A stretch of 64,000 bases of DNA from G965222505 sp965222505 (lineage in GTDB: Bacteria; Bacteroidota; Rhodothermia; Rhodothermales; DATKEJ01). A program made the translations under genes and the position numbers. A model generated the notes under the pieces. It did no database searches. It saw only the letters and a program-made list of their open reading frames with translations, and was not told the DNA's origin. Where the stretch lies: the NCBI GenBank assembly GCA_965222505.1, contig OZ244956.1, positions 3,410,001-3,474,000 on the forward strand, written 5' to 3'. Shown here in pieces: positions 56,876 to 64,000 of the stretch; within the stretch, counting starts at the first letter, position 1, and every line of letters begins with the position of its first letter.

Positions 56876-57424
56876 ATGCAACGTAAACCGATACACCGCT
56901 ATGTAGGGTGGCTTTTTGTGGCTATCTTACCCCTTATCATCATGGGCTGTGAAGCCTCTGAAAAAAACGTTAATGTGATGACTACGCCGGAAGAAAACAA
57001 AGCACTTATCCGCCAAATTGTGAATGAAGGAGTCAACACCGGCAACCTGGAGGTCTTCCGGGAGCTTCTGGCACCCAACTATGCCCGCCATAGCCAGGCC
57101 ACTACGGAGATGCCTGAGCTTCATGGCCTGGAACCCATGTTGGCCTTCCTTCAGGCCACGTTCACCGCGTTTCCGGACTGGCATGAAGAGATCGAACTCA
57201 TGATTGCCGAGGGCGACAAGGTCGCGTACATCACCACGGGCACCGGCACCCATACCGGTCCGATGGGCGATATCCCACCCACGGGGAAGCAGGTAAAAGT
57301 GGTAAACTACATCGTCCAGTGCATCGAAAACGGGAAGATCGCCGAGACGTGGGTGGGATGGGACAACCTAGCGGTCCTTGCGCAACTCGGCCTGTTTCCC
57401 CCACCCGGTGCAAACACACCGTAA
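56876..57424 (+). CDS. SnoaL-like ester cyclase-family lipoprotein
   Basis: This 182-residue protein has a lipoprotein signal (WLFVAILPLIIMGC lipobox) and then a SnoaL-like domain typical of ester cyclases: NKALIRQIVNEGVNTGNLEVFRELL, LHGLEPMLAFLQATFTAFPDWHEEIELMIAEGDKVAYITTGTGTHTG, GKQVKVVNYIVQCIENGKIAETW and WDNLAVLAQLGL. Known relatives act in polyketide-like ring closure or detoxification, so function here is unknown. An AGAAGGTGGA stretch before the ATG could serve as a ribosome-binding site. It is divergent from the SARP-type regulator. Confidence 0.85.
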   Translation: MQRKPIHRYVGWLFVAILPLIIMGCEASEKNVNVMTTPEENKALIRQIVNEGVNTGNLEVFRELLAPNYARHSQATTEMPELHGLEPMLAFLQATFTAFPDWHEEIELMIAEGDKVAYITTGTGTHTGPMGDIPPTGKQVKVVNYIVQCIENGKIAETWVGWDNLAVLAQLGLFPPPGANTP

Positions 57425-57460
57425 TCCTTGCTCCTCTAGGCGCAAAAAAATTACATTTCA

Positions 57461-57476
57461 CCCCGCACCCCGCACG
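57461..57476. repeat. Short heptamer array, CACCCCG class
   Basis: Two CACCCCG units and part of a third (CACGTCA) directly follow the SnoaL gene and touch the stop of the convergent M16 gene. It has 7-bp period like the other elements but a different unit and no paired arm. Confidence 0.4.
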
Positions 57477-60347
57477 TCACTCCGGCATCAGCACAAACCG
57501 GGCGTAGCGTTGTGGGTTGAGGTAGGCGCGGGCGGCTTGCTGAATGGTTTCTTCGTCGAAGGTGGCCAGGATGTTGGCGGAGCCTTCTAGAATCAGGCGG
57601 GGGTCCTGGGTGTACCGGTCGGCGTATTGGAGGGAGCGGAGCCAGTAGCCGTTTTCCCGAAGGTTGGTTTCGTGTGATCGCAGGCTGGTTTCTCGGACTT
57701 TTTCGAGGTAGGATACGTCAATCCCGAAGGTCTGGAGGCTGTCGATCTGGGTGAAGATGGTTTGGGTTAGTTCTTCTACCCGTTCCGGATCACATCCAAA
57801 GCTGATGTTGATGCGGTACAACGGCTCTGGATCACGCACGGAGGAGCCGCTGATCCGTACCCCGTAGGTGCCGCTCAGGTCTTCCCGCATGACCTCGCGG
57901 AGCTTGATGTTCATCACTTGCGTGAGGGCAAACAGTTCGAGGCGCTGTTCCCGACCCCATTCAAACGGCCCCGTAAAGGCCATATTGACCCGGCTCTTGG
58001 GTTCAAGCCCTTTGCGGATGGTTTTTTCGATGACCCCGTCCGGGGGGCGGATGCCGGTGTCCCGCCAGGTTTCCTCCCGGTTTATGTCCGGCAGGGTACC
58101 GAGGTACGTAGCGGCCAGGGTTTGGAGTTGATCCACGTCGAAGGTGCCGACGAAGTAGAACGTAAAATCGCTCAGGTCGGCGAAGCGGTCCTGGTAGAAG
58201 CGTAGGGAACCTTCCAGGTCCATCGCATCCAGGGTGGCCTGGGTGAAGGGGCGGCGGCGCGGGTGGTATTGCGCCATCGTGACGGTGATGGTGTCCCGAA
58301 ACGCATTTTCCGGCGAGGCTTTATATCCCAGTACCAGATCACCCAGGCGCTGCTTATAGGACGCATAGGCGGTGGAATCGGCGCGGGGGGCCACGACGTA
58401 CAGGTGGATCAACTGAAACAGCGTTTCCAGGTCTTCCGGCGAGGCCGAGCCGTTAAAACCTTCGGAAAAGGCCCCAATGGTCGGGCTCACGTTCAGCGCC
58501 TTGCCGGCCAGTTTTTTCTCCAGTTCAATCGGCCCGAAGGTTCCCACCCCACTCTGCCCGATGAGATCATCGGCGAACAGGGCCGGGATGTAGCCTTCAT
58601 CCGGGGCCAAAGAGTTGCCGCCGGGGCTGGTGGCGGAAAAGATCACCTGGTCATTTTTGAAGTCGGTGGGTTTCATCACTAGGCGCACACCATTTTCCAA
58701 TGTGATACGCGTGACCCCCAGGACGGAGTCGGTTTGGGTTTCAATGATGGCAGCCGGGACGGGTACATCCGGCACCAGGGGTGCATCGGAGACGGCGTCT
58801 TCATAGGGCGTAATAGCCAGGGTGTCGATGCTGTCGAACACGGCCAATACGTCGGCCTGGGTAGGCAGCGTGACACCGGGTTTTTCAGGGCCGTCAACGG
58901 TGATCACGCGGTTTTCGTCTGTAATCCAGCGGCTGGCGAGGGCGTTGACTTCTTCCAGTGTGATGGAAGGCAGCATGTCTTGTGCCATCGCGTACGCCCG
59001 TTCGATACCTGGGGTTGGGGTTTCCTCCAGAAAATGTCCGACATAAATGCCGGCATATCGGGCAGATTCGGTCTTGTCTCGTTCGGCATAGCCCCGCTTG
59101 AACTGGCGGAGGAGTTCGGCTTTTTGCCGTTCCAGTTCTGTGGTTGTAAAACCGTGCCGACGTACACGCTCGGCTTCGGTGAGCAATGTGGTGAGGGCAC
59201 GGATGAGTCTGGCTTCCGGGGCGACTGCGTTCAGGCTGTAGAAGTCTTTGCCCCGTACGAAGGAAGACAGGCCGGCACCGGCAAACAGATATGGGGGGTC
59301 GACCTGTTGGGTCAGCTCACCGAGGCGGGTGTTGAGCATCACATCATAGAGCATCTGGGTCAGGAATTTCCGGTAGCCGCTGGTGGTCGGGTCGGGCTTG
59401 GCATCGTGCTTGTAGAGTACGCCGATGGAGGCATAAGCGGCTTCCGGGTCTGTGGCCTCGGCAAAGAGGGTTTCCGGGTGGCCCGGCACCGGATGCGTGG
59501 TGCGCGGACGCGGCGTGGCCGGATTGACCAGGTCGCCGAAGAGGGTTTTGATGTACGTCTCGATGTCAGTCGGGTCAAAATCCCCAACGGCTACCACGGC
59601 CATCAGGTCGGGCCGGTACCAGTCGCGGTAGTAGCGCACCAGTGCCTCGTGGGTAAAGGATTTCAGGCTTTCGGCTGTGCCAATGGGGAGACGGTTGGCG
59701 TAGTGGGAGCCTTGCAAGAGGATGGGGAATTGTTTGTCCTGCATCCGGGCATCGGCCCCGCGCCCGAGCCGCCATTCTTCCACGACCACCCCGCGTTCCT
59801 TGTCGATTTCTTCCGGTTCAAAGCTGACTTCACCCGCCCAATCCCGCAAAATCTGGAAGCCGGTTTCCAGCAGTTTCGTGCTGTCCGTGCGGACCTTCAG
59901 CATGTAGACCGTTTCGTCGAAACTGGTGTAGGCGTTCAAATCCGGTCCAAAGCGGGTCCCGACCGATTCCAGGTAATCCACCAGGGCTTGTTTCTCAAAA
60001 TTCGTGGTGCCGTTGAAGGCCATGTGTTCGACCACGTGGGCCAGGCCGCGTTGATCCTCGTCTTCCAGAATGGAACCTGCATTGAGCACCAGCCGCAATT
60101 CGGCCCGGTTCCGGGGGCGTTCATTGGGACGGATGTAGTACGTCAGTCCGTTGACCAGCGTCCCTTTCCGGACCGCAGGGTCCAGGGGCAGCCGATCCAG
60201 GGTATCCGGCAGCGTCGGGACCGGGTGTACCTCGGTGGTTTCATCCGGTGGGGCCGGGGGGAGGGTCGTGATGGTACGGGGCGAGCGGCAGGCCCAGAGG
60301 CCGAGGCTCAGGGCAAGGACCCAAACGGTGCGGGGCAGTCGAGACAT
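57477..60347 (-). CDS. M16-family zinc metallopeptidase, lipoprotein
   Basis: This periplasmic or outer-membrane-anchored zinc peptidase has 956 residues from ATG 60347 (lipobox LWAC). The zinc motif HVVEH at 104-108 is the inverted HxxEH site, followed by MAFNGTTNFEKQALVDYLESVGTRFGPDLNAYTSFDETVY and the third ligand region RGVVVEEW. Two M16 halves are present: active N-terminal (about 75-500) and inactive C-terminal (about 530-956), as in pitrilysin-like enzymes made as one chain. The frame to 60536 crosses a repeat and is not used. Confidence 0.93.
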   Translation of the reverse strand: MSRLPRTVWVLALSLGLWACRSPRTITTLPPAPPDETTEVHPVPTLPDTLDRLPLDPAVRKGTLVNGLTYYIRPNERPRNRAELRLVLNAGSILEDEDQRGLAHVVEHMAFNGTTNFEKQALVDYLESVGTRFGPDLNAYTSFDETVYMLKVRTDSTKLLETGFQILRDWAGEVSFEPEEIDKERGVVVEEWRLGRGADARMQDKQFPILLQGSHYANRLPIGTAESLKSFTHEALVRYYRDWYRPDLMAVVAVGDFDPTDIETYIKTLFGDLVNPATPRPRTTHPVPGHPETLFAEATDPEAAYASIGVLYKHDAKPDPTTSGYRKFLTQMLYDVMLNTRLGELTQQVDPPYLFAGAGLSSFVRGKDFYSLNAVAPEARLIRALTTLLTEAERVRRHGFTTTELERQKAELLRQFKRGYAERDKTESARYAGIYVGHFLEETPTPGIERAYAMAQDMLPSITLEEVNALASRWITDENRVITVDGPEKPGVTLPTQADVLAVFDSIDTLAITPYEDAVSDAPLVPDVPVPAAIIETQTDSVLGVTRITLENGVRLVMKPTDFKNDQVIFSATSPGGNSLAPDEGYIPALFADDLIGQSGVGTFGPIELEKKLAGKALNVSPTIGAFSEGFNGSASPEDLETLFQLIHLYVVAPRADSTAYASYKQRLGDLVLGYKASPENAFRDTITVTMAQYHPRRRPFTQATLDAMDLEGSLRFYQDRFADLSDFTFYFVGTFDVDQLQTLAATYLGTLPDINREETWRDTGIRPPDGVIEKTIRKGLEPKSRVNMAFTGPFEWGREQRLELFALTQVMNIKLREVMREDLSGTYGVRISGSSVRDPEPLYRINISFGCDPERVEELTQTIFTQIDSLQTFGIDVSYLEKVRETSLRSHETNLRENGYWLRSLQYADRYTQDPRLILEGSANILATFDEETIQQAARAYLNPQRYARFVLMPE

Positions 60348-60474
60348 GGTAGGCGGATTTAGCAAGTATAAGAGACCGAACGGTGTATGCCGTCCCTGCG
60401 TTGGGGTTTCGATGGGGGAAGATTTGTGCCAGACGGTAATGTGTTTTCCGAAAAGCCGTACCTTGGAAGGAAGA

Positions 60475-60604
60475 TTAGTGGTGATTGATGATTGGGCATT
60501 TACTCTGTTAGTCGCTACGCTCGTTTGTGATTGCAAACTCGAAAGTCACCAATCACCACTTACCACACGAGGCGTAAGCCGACTGTACGTAGTAAATTAC
60601 CAAT
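60475..60604. repeat. Composite heptamer element with two cores
   Basis: The arms AGTGGTGATTGATGATTGG (60477-60495) and CCAATCACCACT (60549-60560) pair. The loop contains a degenerate core (TTTACTCTGTTAGTCGCTAC then GCTCGTTTGTG). After the right arm, 60564-60604 is the inverted 40-nt core shared with 30032-30071. The end of the element forms the ATG at 60603 of the next gene. Confidence 0.85.
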
Positions 60605-61853
60605 GTCCAATACCCACCACACCGACGTACTCTGGCGCGAGTGGCGTGTAGCCCGGCACACGGGGTACACAGATCAACTCTATGCCCTGGTTTCCGGCAC
60701 TCGCATCGGGTGGCGCAAGGCGGGGCAGATCGTCAAGGGGCTGGGGGCGTTTTATATTTTTCTGGCATTGGCGACGCTGCTTTTACAATGGCCGTGTCCG
60801 CTGGAGTATTTGGCGCTTACCTATGGGTACAGCGTGCTGGCCCTCGTCGGGGTTACCTACCTGCTGACCTATGCCCGGACGTGGCACAGTTGGTTGGGGG
60901 AGCCCGGTACGCCCAACCGGTATCCCCGGTTCGATAAGCTCTGGGTGCTGGGGTATGCGGTAGGGCTTGGGGTGGCGTTGGTGCAATTCGGGAGTGGCTG
61001 GTGGTCTGGGTATCAGGATGTGCTGTTTGGGTATCGATCCTTTTATGGACCTGTGAAACCCTTGTGGTGGGCCTATGCTTTCGCGGTGCCGTTGGTGTTG
61101 CACTTTATGGTGATCCTAGTGCCGGTTTTGGCACATGGGTTTATGGTCGGGTACGGCATCCTGACGTTGTGTACCGTGGTACCGTCCTATCGGTTGGCCT
61201 TTGGGTTGTTCTTGTTGGCCGGCCTGATTCAGCCATTTGCCTGGGGGGTCATGTACCGCTGGTCGGTTCCGCTGGGCCATTTGTTGTTTCGGTATGCGGC
61301 GGCATTTGATTTGAGTGGGCCGGTCGACCGCCGGTCGCGCATCACCTGGTGGAAAGGACGGCCATCGGGGGCAGCGGTTGAAGCCGCCTTACGTGCCCTC
61401 CAGCATCCGGGATGGGATGCCGTATTGGACGAGGTGCAACAGCACCGGGCGGCTTCTGGTCCGGTGGACCGGGTCCTGGACGGCCTCGGAAGCCCGAATG
61501 TGTGGTCCTATTTCATGGCCCGGCAACTGCTCCAGGGCAACCGGGAGGTGGAGTTGATCCTCTCCGAAGAGGCCGGGTCTACCTACACTTGCGAGGCGGG
61601 GGTGTTGTCTTTGAACTGGCCCGTCGTGCGTGATGCCGGTACGCTTCTGGTTCGGCTGCGGGATACGCTGGACCGGGTGGTGATTCGGGCCGGATCGGAC
61701 GAGGCGGTGATGCGGTTTGCCACGCAGGTGGATTATGCCACCGAGGAGATGGTGCGCAAGCAAGTGGCCTGTATTGTAGAAAAAACCCTGGATGAGCACA
61801 CCATAGAGGTCTTATCCCGTATCTTTGGCAGCGTCCGTTACACCCAGACGTAG
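60603..61853 (+). CDS. Membrane protein of unknown function
   Basis: This 416-residue protein is not recognised. The first 45 residues are cytoplasmic, then five or six membrane helices lie between about 46 and 225 (FYIFLALATLLLQ, YSVLALVGVTYLLTY, LWVLGYAVGLGVALVQFG, WWAYAFAVPLVLHFMVILVPVLAHG, FGLFLLAGLIQPFAWGVMY). A soluble domain of about 185 residues follows (RSRITWWKGRPSGAAVEAALRALQHPGWDAVLDEVQQH...), with DRVLDGLGSPNVWSYFMARQLLQG and a C-terminal helical part. The ATG lies at the edge of a repeat. The gene is 4 bp upstream of the methyltransferase gene, so co-transcription is likely. Confidence 0.7.
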   Translation: MSNTHHTDVLWREWRVARHTGYTDQLYALVSGTRIGWRKAGQIVKGLGAFYIFLALATLLLQWPCPLEYLALTYGYSVLALVGVTYLLTYARTWHSWLGEPGTPNRYPRFDKLWVLGYAVGLGVALVQFGSGWWSGYQDVLFGYRSFYGPVKPLWWAYAFAVPLVLHFMVILVPVLAHGFMVGYGILTLCTVVPSYRLAFGLFLLAGLIQPFAWGVMYRWSVPLGHLLFRYAAAFDLSGPVDRRSRITWWKGRPSGAAVEAALRALQHPGWDAVLDEVQQHRAASGPVDRVLDGLGSPNVWSYFMARQLLQGNREVELILSEEAGSTYTCEAGVLSLNWPVVRDAGTLLVRLRDTLDRVVIRAGSDEAVMRFATQVDYATEEMVRKQVACIVEKTLDEHTIEVLSRIFGSVRYTQT

Positions 61854-61857
61854 ACGT

Positions 61858-62817
61858 ATGCCCCCGACCCGCGCCCAACGCAACCGCACGCTCACCCTCA
61901 CCGCAGCAGAACGGCGCACCTACCGCAAGCGGCTGTTCACCCCGTGCGGCCCCTGTATCCTGCCTGACCTCCTGGACCGCACCCTTTGGGCCGACGTGTT
62001 CACGGTACTGGAATGGCTTCCGCACGGCACGGTCGATTTACTCATCGCCGACCCGCCCTACAACCTCTACAAATCCTTCAACGGGAAACCCTTCAATGCC
62101 CGTTCGCTTCCGGCCTATGCCGATTGGCTCGATACCTGGTTGCAACCCCTTATGCCGGTCCTCAAACCAACGGCATCGGTTTACATCTGTGGCGATTGGC
62201 GCTCCGGGGCAGCTGTGCAGGAGGTGATGGGCCGGTATCTGAAGGTCCGGAACCGCATCACCTGGGAGCGTGAAAAGGGACGCGGGGCCAAAACCAACTG
62301 GAAAAACAGCAGTGAAGATGTATGGTTTGGTACCTGTTCCGGAGCATACACCTTTAATGTGGATGCCGTCAAACTTCGTAAGCGGGTCCATGCCCCGTAC
62401 ACTGATGCCCAGGGCTATCCGAAGGACTGGGAAGAAACAGCAGCAGGCAAAACCCGGCTCACGCATCCCTCCAATCTATGGACAGACCTCACGGTGCCGT
62501 TCTGGTCGATGCCGGAAAACACGGACCACCCCACCCAGAAACCAGAGAAGCTGTTGGCCAAGCTCATCCTGGCCAGTTCCAATCCGGGGGATGTCGTGCT
62601 TGATCCGTTTTTAGGGTCCGGCACCACATCGGTGGTTGCACGGAAGCTGGGGCGGCACTACATCGGCATAGAGCGAGAAGAAGTGTACGCGTGCCTCGCC
62701 GAAAAACGATTGGCACAAGCCGCCGCAGACCCCACGATTCAGGGGTATGCCGATGGAGTGTTCTGGGCGCGCAATGCGCCCGTGCCTGCCCGGAGCCGCA
62801 GGTCAGACACGGCCTAA
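61858..62817 (+). CDS. Solitary DNA methyltransferase, beta class (N6-adenine or N4-cytosine)
   Basis: This predicted site-specific amino-methyltransferase has 319 residues. The catalytic DPPY motif is at 65-68 and the AdoMet-binding FLGSGTT motif at 251-257, so the order is that of the beta class (catalytic then AdoMet region). HPTQKPEKLLAKLI precedes the AdoMet motif as usual. No restriction endonuclease gene is adjacent, so it is an orphan or acts with the membrane protein upstream. The target site is not predictable. Its stop overlaps the convergent ctaB stop by 4 bp. Confidence 0.92.
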   Translation: MPPTRAQRNRTLTLTAAERRTYRKRLFTPCGPCILPDLLDRTLWADVFTVLEWLPHGTVDLLIADPPYNLYKSFNGKPFNARSLPAYADWLDTWLQPLMPVLKPTASVYICGDWRSGAAVQEVMGRYLKVRNRITWEREKGRGAKTNWKNSSEDVWFGTCSGAYTFNVDAVKLRKRVHAPYTDAQGYPKDWEETAAGKTRLTHPSNLWTDLTVPFWSMPENTDHPTQKPEKLLAKLILASSNPGDVVLDPFLGSGTTSVVARKLGRHYIGIEREEVYACLAEKRLAQAAADPTIQGYADGVFWARNAPVPARSRRSDTA

Positions 62818-63788
62818 ATGAAGCGGTCGATCAGGATGCAGACCACAAACAGCGGGATGTAGAGGACGGAGGCCAGTAGGACCTTCCGGGCGGCCTGGTT
62901 GGATTTGGAGCGATAGAACGCAATGGCGGGTTTCAGGAACGCAACCCCCAGGAGCAAGACCCCTGCGAGGTACAGCCAACTGGACAGCCCCAGCGCGAAG
63001 GGCACCACGCTGGCTGCAATCACCAACACCGTGAACAGCACCGTCTGGCGTGCTGTCGAATGGCCTTCCGGCTCAACCACGGGCAACATCGCAAACCGGC
63101 CCCGGTCATAATCCTTGCGGTACATCCAGGCCAGCGACAGGAAGTGCGGCATTTGCCAGAAGAACAGTACCGCAAACAAGGCCCAGCCACCTGCGCCCAG
63201 CGAACCCGTTGCTGCCGTCCAGCCACCGAGGGCCGGAAGCGCACCGGGGATACAACCGATCAGGGTATTGTACTTGGAGACCCGTTTCAATGGGGTGTAG
63301 ATGCCGAGGTAGGTCACGGCGGTGAGTGCGGCCAGAAAAGCCGTAAGGCCGTTGATAAAAGCCCACAGTTGAAGCGTGCCAAGCAGGATGAGCACGGCGC
63401 CGAGGATCAAAACGACCGGTGCTGATACCCGGCCCGCAGCGAGGGGGCGATTGGCCGTCCGGCGCATGTTGGGGTCCAGGTGCCGTTCCAAGTAGTGGTT
63501 CAGCATACCGCATCCGGCAGCCGCCACGGTCACGCCCACCAGCGTGTGGAAGAGGCGGACGGCGGATACGCTGCCTTCCGTGCCCAGAAAAAACCCGGCC
63601 AATGCGGAAATGCCCACCAGAAACGTGATTTCCGGTTTGATGAGGTCCCAGTAGTCGAGCGCTTTGGAACGTTGCGTCCGCTCATTGGCCGACAAGTGCC
63701 GTCGCTGGTTCAAGTAAGTGCGCGGGGCGACTGTGCCGGTTTGGGCCGGGAGGGGCGGGGTTTCTGGTAACGAGGCCGGTGCGGGCAT
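62814..63788 (-). CDS. ctaB: Haem O synthase (protohaem IX farnesyltransferase)
   Basis: This inner-membrane prenyltransferase attaches farnesyl to haem b for haem-copper oxidases. The protein has 324 residues, with nine hydrophobic helices. The aspartate-rich motifs are NHYLERHLDPNMRRTANRPL (about 95-115, with the N-x3-D-x3-D-like region), and YTPLKR and the loop YRKDYDRGRFAMLP. These are characteristic of the UbiA/CtaB family. The longer cytoplasmic N-terminus (about 45 residues) is common in Bacteroidota. The other cytochrome oxidase genes are not in the window. Confidence 0.95.
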   Translation of the reverse strand: MPAPASLPETPPLPAQTGTVAPRTYLNQRRHLSANERTQRSKALDYWDLIKPEITFLVGISALAGFFLGTEGSVSAVRLFHTLVGVTVAAAGCGMLNHYLERHLDPNMRRTANRPLAAGRVSAPVVLILGAVLILLGTLQLWAFINGLTAFLAALTAVTYLGIYTPLKRVSKYNTLIGCIPGALPALGGWTAATGSLGAGGWALFAVLFFWQMPHFLSLAWMYRKDYDRGRFAMLPVVEPEGHSTARQTVLFTVLVIAASVVPFALGLSSWLYLAGVLLLGVAFLKPAIAFYRSKSNQAARKVLLASVLYIPLFVVCILIDRFI

Positions 63789-63860
63789 GGAGTAGGGATT
63801 GGCGGGTCAAAACATCGGACGCAAGCTACGGCATGGATCGGACACAGTTCCATAAAACGA

Positions 63861-63878
63861 TTTCAATTCCGATTGAAA
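63861..63878. promoter_or_regulatory. Candidate operator upstream of ctaB
   Basis: TTTCAAT, a 4-nt centre TCCG and ATTGAAA form a perfect 7-bp-arm palindrome, 73-90 bp before the ctaB ATG (63788). It may be a regulator site. The rest of 63789-64000 shows no gene. Confidence 0.4.
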
Positions 63879-63949
63879 ATTGTATCAAGCCCAATACCGG
63901 TCATCGGTTGTTGAAGGCCATGCCGTAGATTCACCCCCAATGTAACCCC

Positions 63950-63979
63950 CGTAGGGACACGGCATGCCGTGTCCCTACG
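63950..63979. repeat. Perfect 30-bp palindrome
   Basis: CGTAGGGACACGGCA and its exact complement TGCCGTGTCCCTACG form an uninterrupted 30-bp palindrome. GTAGGGxCxxGGC-type palindromes are dispersed in many bacterial genomes (from memory). A related sequence lies at 29779-29805. A gene to its right is outside the window. Confidence 0.7.
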
Positions 63980-64000
63980 TAAACAATTGGAAAAAAAACG

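Noticed and set aside
57425..57476. Intrinsic terminator with the A-rich stretch near 57446
   Set aside because: No stem precedes or follows it; only the CACCCCG array is present.
60348..60536. 63-residue extension of the M16 peptidase
   Set aside because: It crosses a composite repeat and would place the lipoprotein signal internally.
61858..62817. Complete restriction-modification system
   Set aside because: No endonuclease gene accompanies the methyltransferase; neighbours are a membrane protein and ctaB.

Overview
The window is a gene-dense bacterial chromosome segment of roughly 55-58% G+C by eye, carrying about 46 protein genes, one tRNA gene and many small dispersed repeats. There is no rRNA, CRISPR array, phage or transposase gene. 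Most starts lack a clear Shine-Dalgarno sequence, and two genes have a TAnnTTTG motif just before the ATG, as in Bacteroidota-type promoters. Together with DUF4105/Lnb-like, DUF3179, PVC-type haem-binding and class I HMG-CoA reductase genes, this points to the Bacteroidota/Rhodothermota group, probably a Rhodothermales-like organism. That assignment is an inference.

Layout. 1-3774: the end of a type IIA topoisomerase A subunit, its B subunit and a GNAT acetyltransferase. 3811-12468: an amidohydrolase lipoprotein, a small membrane protein, a Uma2 protein, HMG-CoA reductase with an unusual N-terminal domain, a lipid acyltransferase coupled to a DUF445 protein, and two small stress- or envelope-type proteins. 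12477-19310: a 1273-residue lipoprotein ending in cytochrome c, a PIG-L deacetylase, a small secreted protein and an M1-like peptidase. 19312-26535 (minus): a type I restriction-modification locus (hsdM, hsdS, hsdR) with a RelE-type toxin-antitoxin pair between hsdS and hsdR. At its 5' edge lie the remains of a DUF433/PIN-like toxin-antitoxin pair directly behind a tRNA-Ala gene. 27038-31650: aconitase, the tail of a decayed prolyl-oligopeptidase gene, an epimerase and a GNAT protein. 31802-41169 (minus): a GH3 glycosidase and a complete TetR/TolC/HlyD/ABC-2 export operon. 41277-50105 (minus): DUF3179, DUF481, nadC, a thioesterase, accA, a secreted beta-helix protein and a glycosyltransferase fusion. 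50222-64000: MATE transporter, MscS channel, Lnb-like protein, endonuclease III, a SARP/TolB/TPR regulator, an M16 peptidase, an unknown membrane protein, a solitary DNA methyltransferase and haem O synthase.

The most unusual feature is a family of intergenic inverted repeats whose arms are built from 7-bp units (GCGTATT, TTGGTGA or TTGACCA types). Their downstream arms often end within 0-20 nt of a start codon. Some enclose or flank a 40-nt core; two nearly identical copies of this core lie 30 kb apart in opposite orientation. Two other families of dispersed palindromes are also present. The hsd locus, with one intact and one broken toxin-antitoxin pair, is the clearest accessory region.
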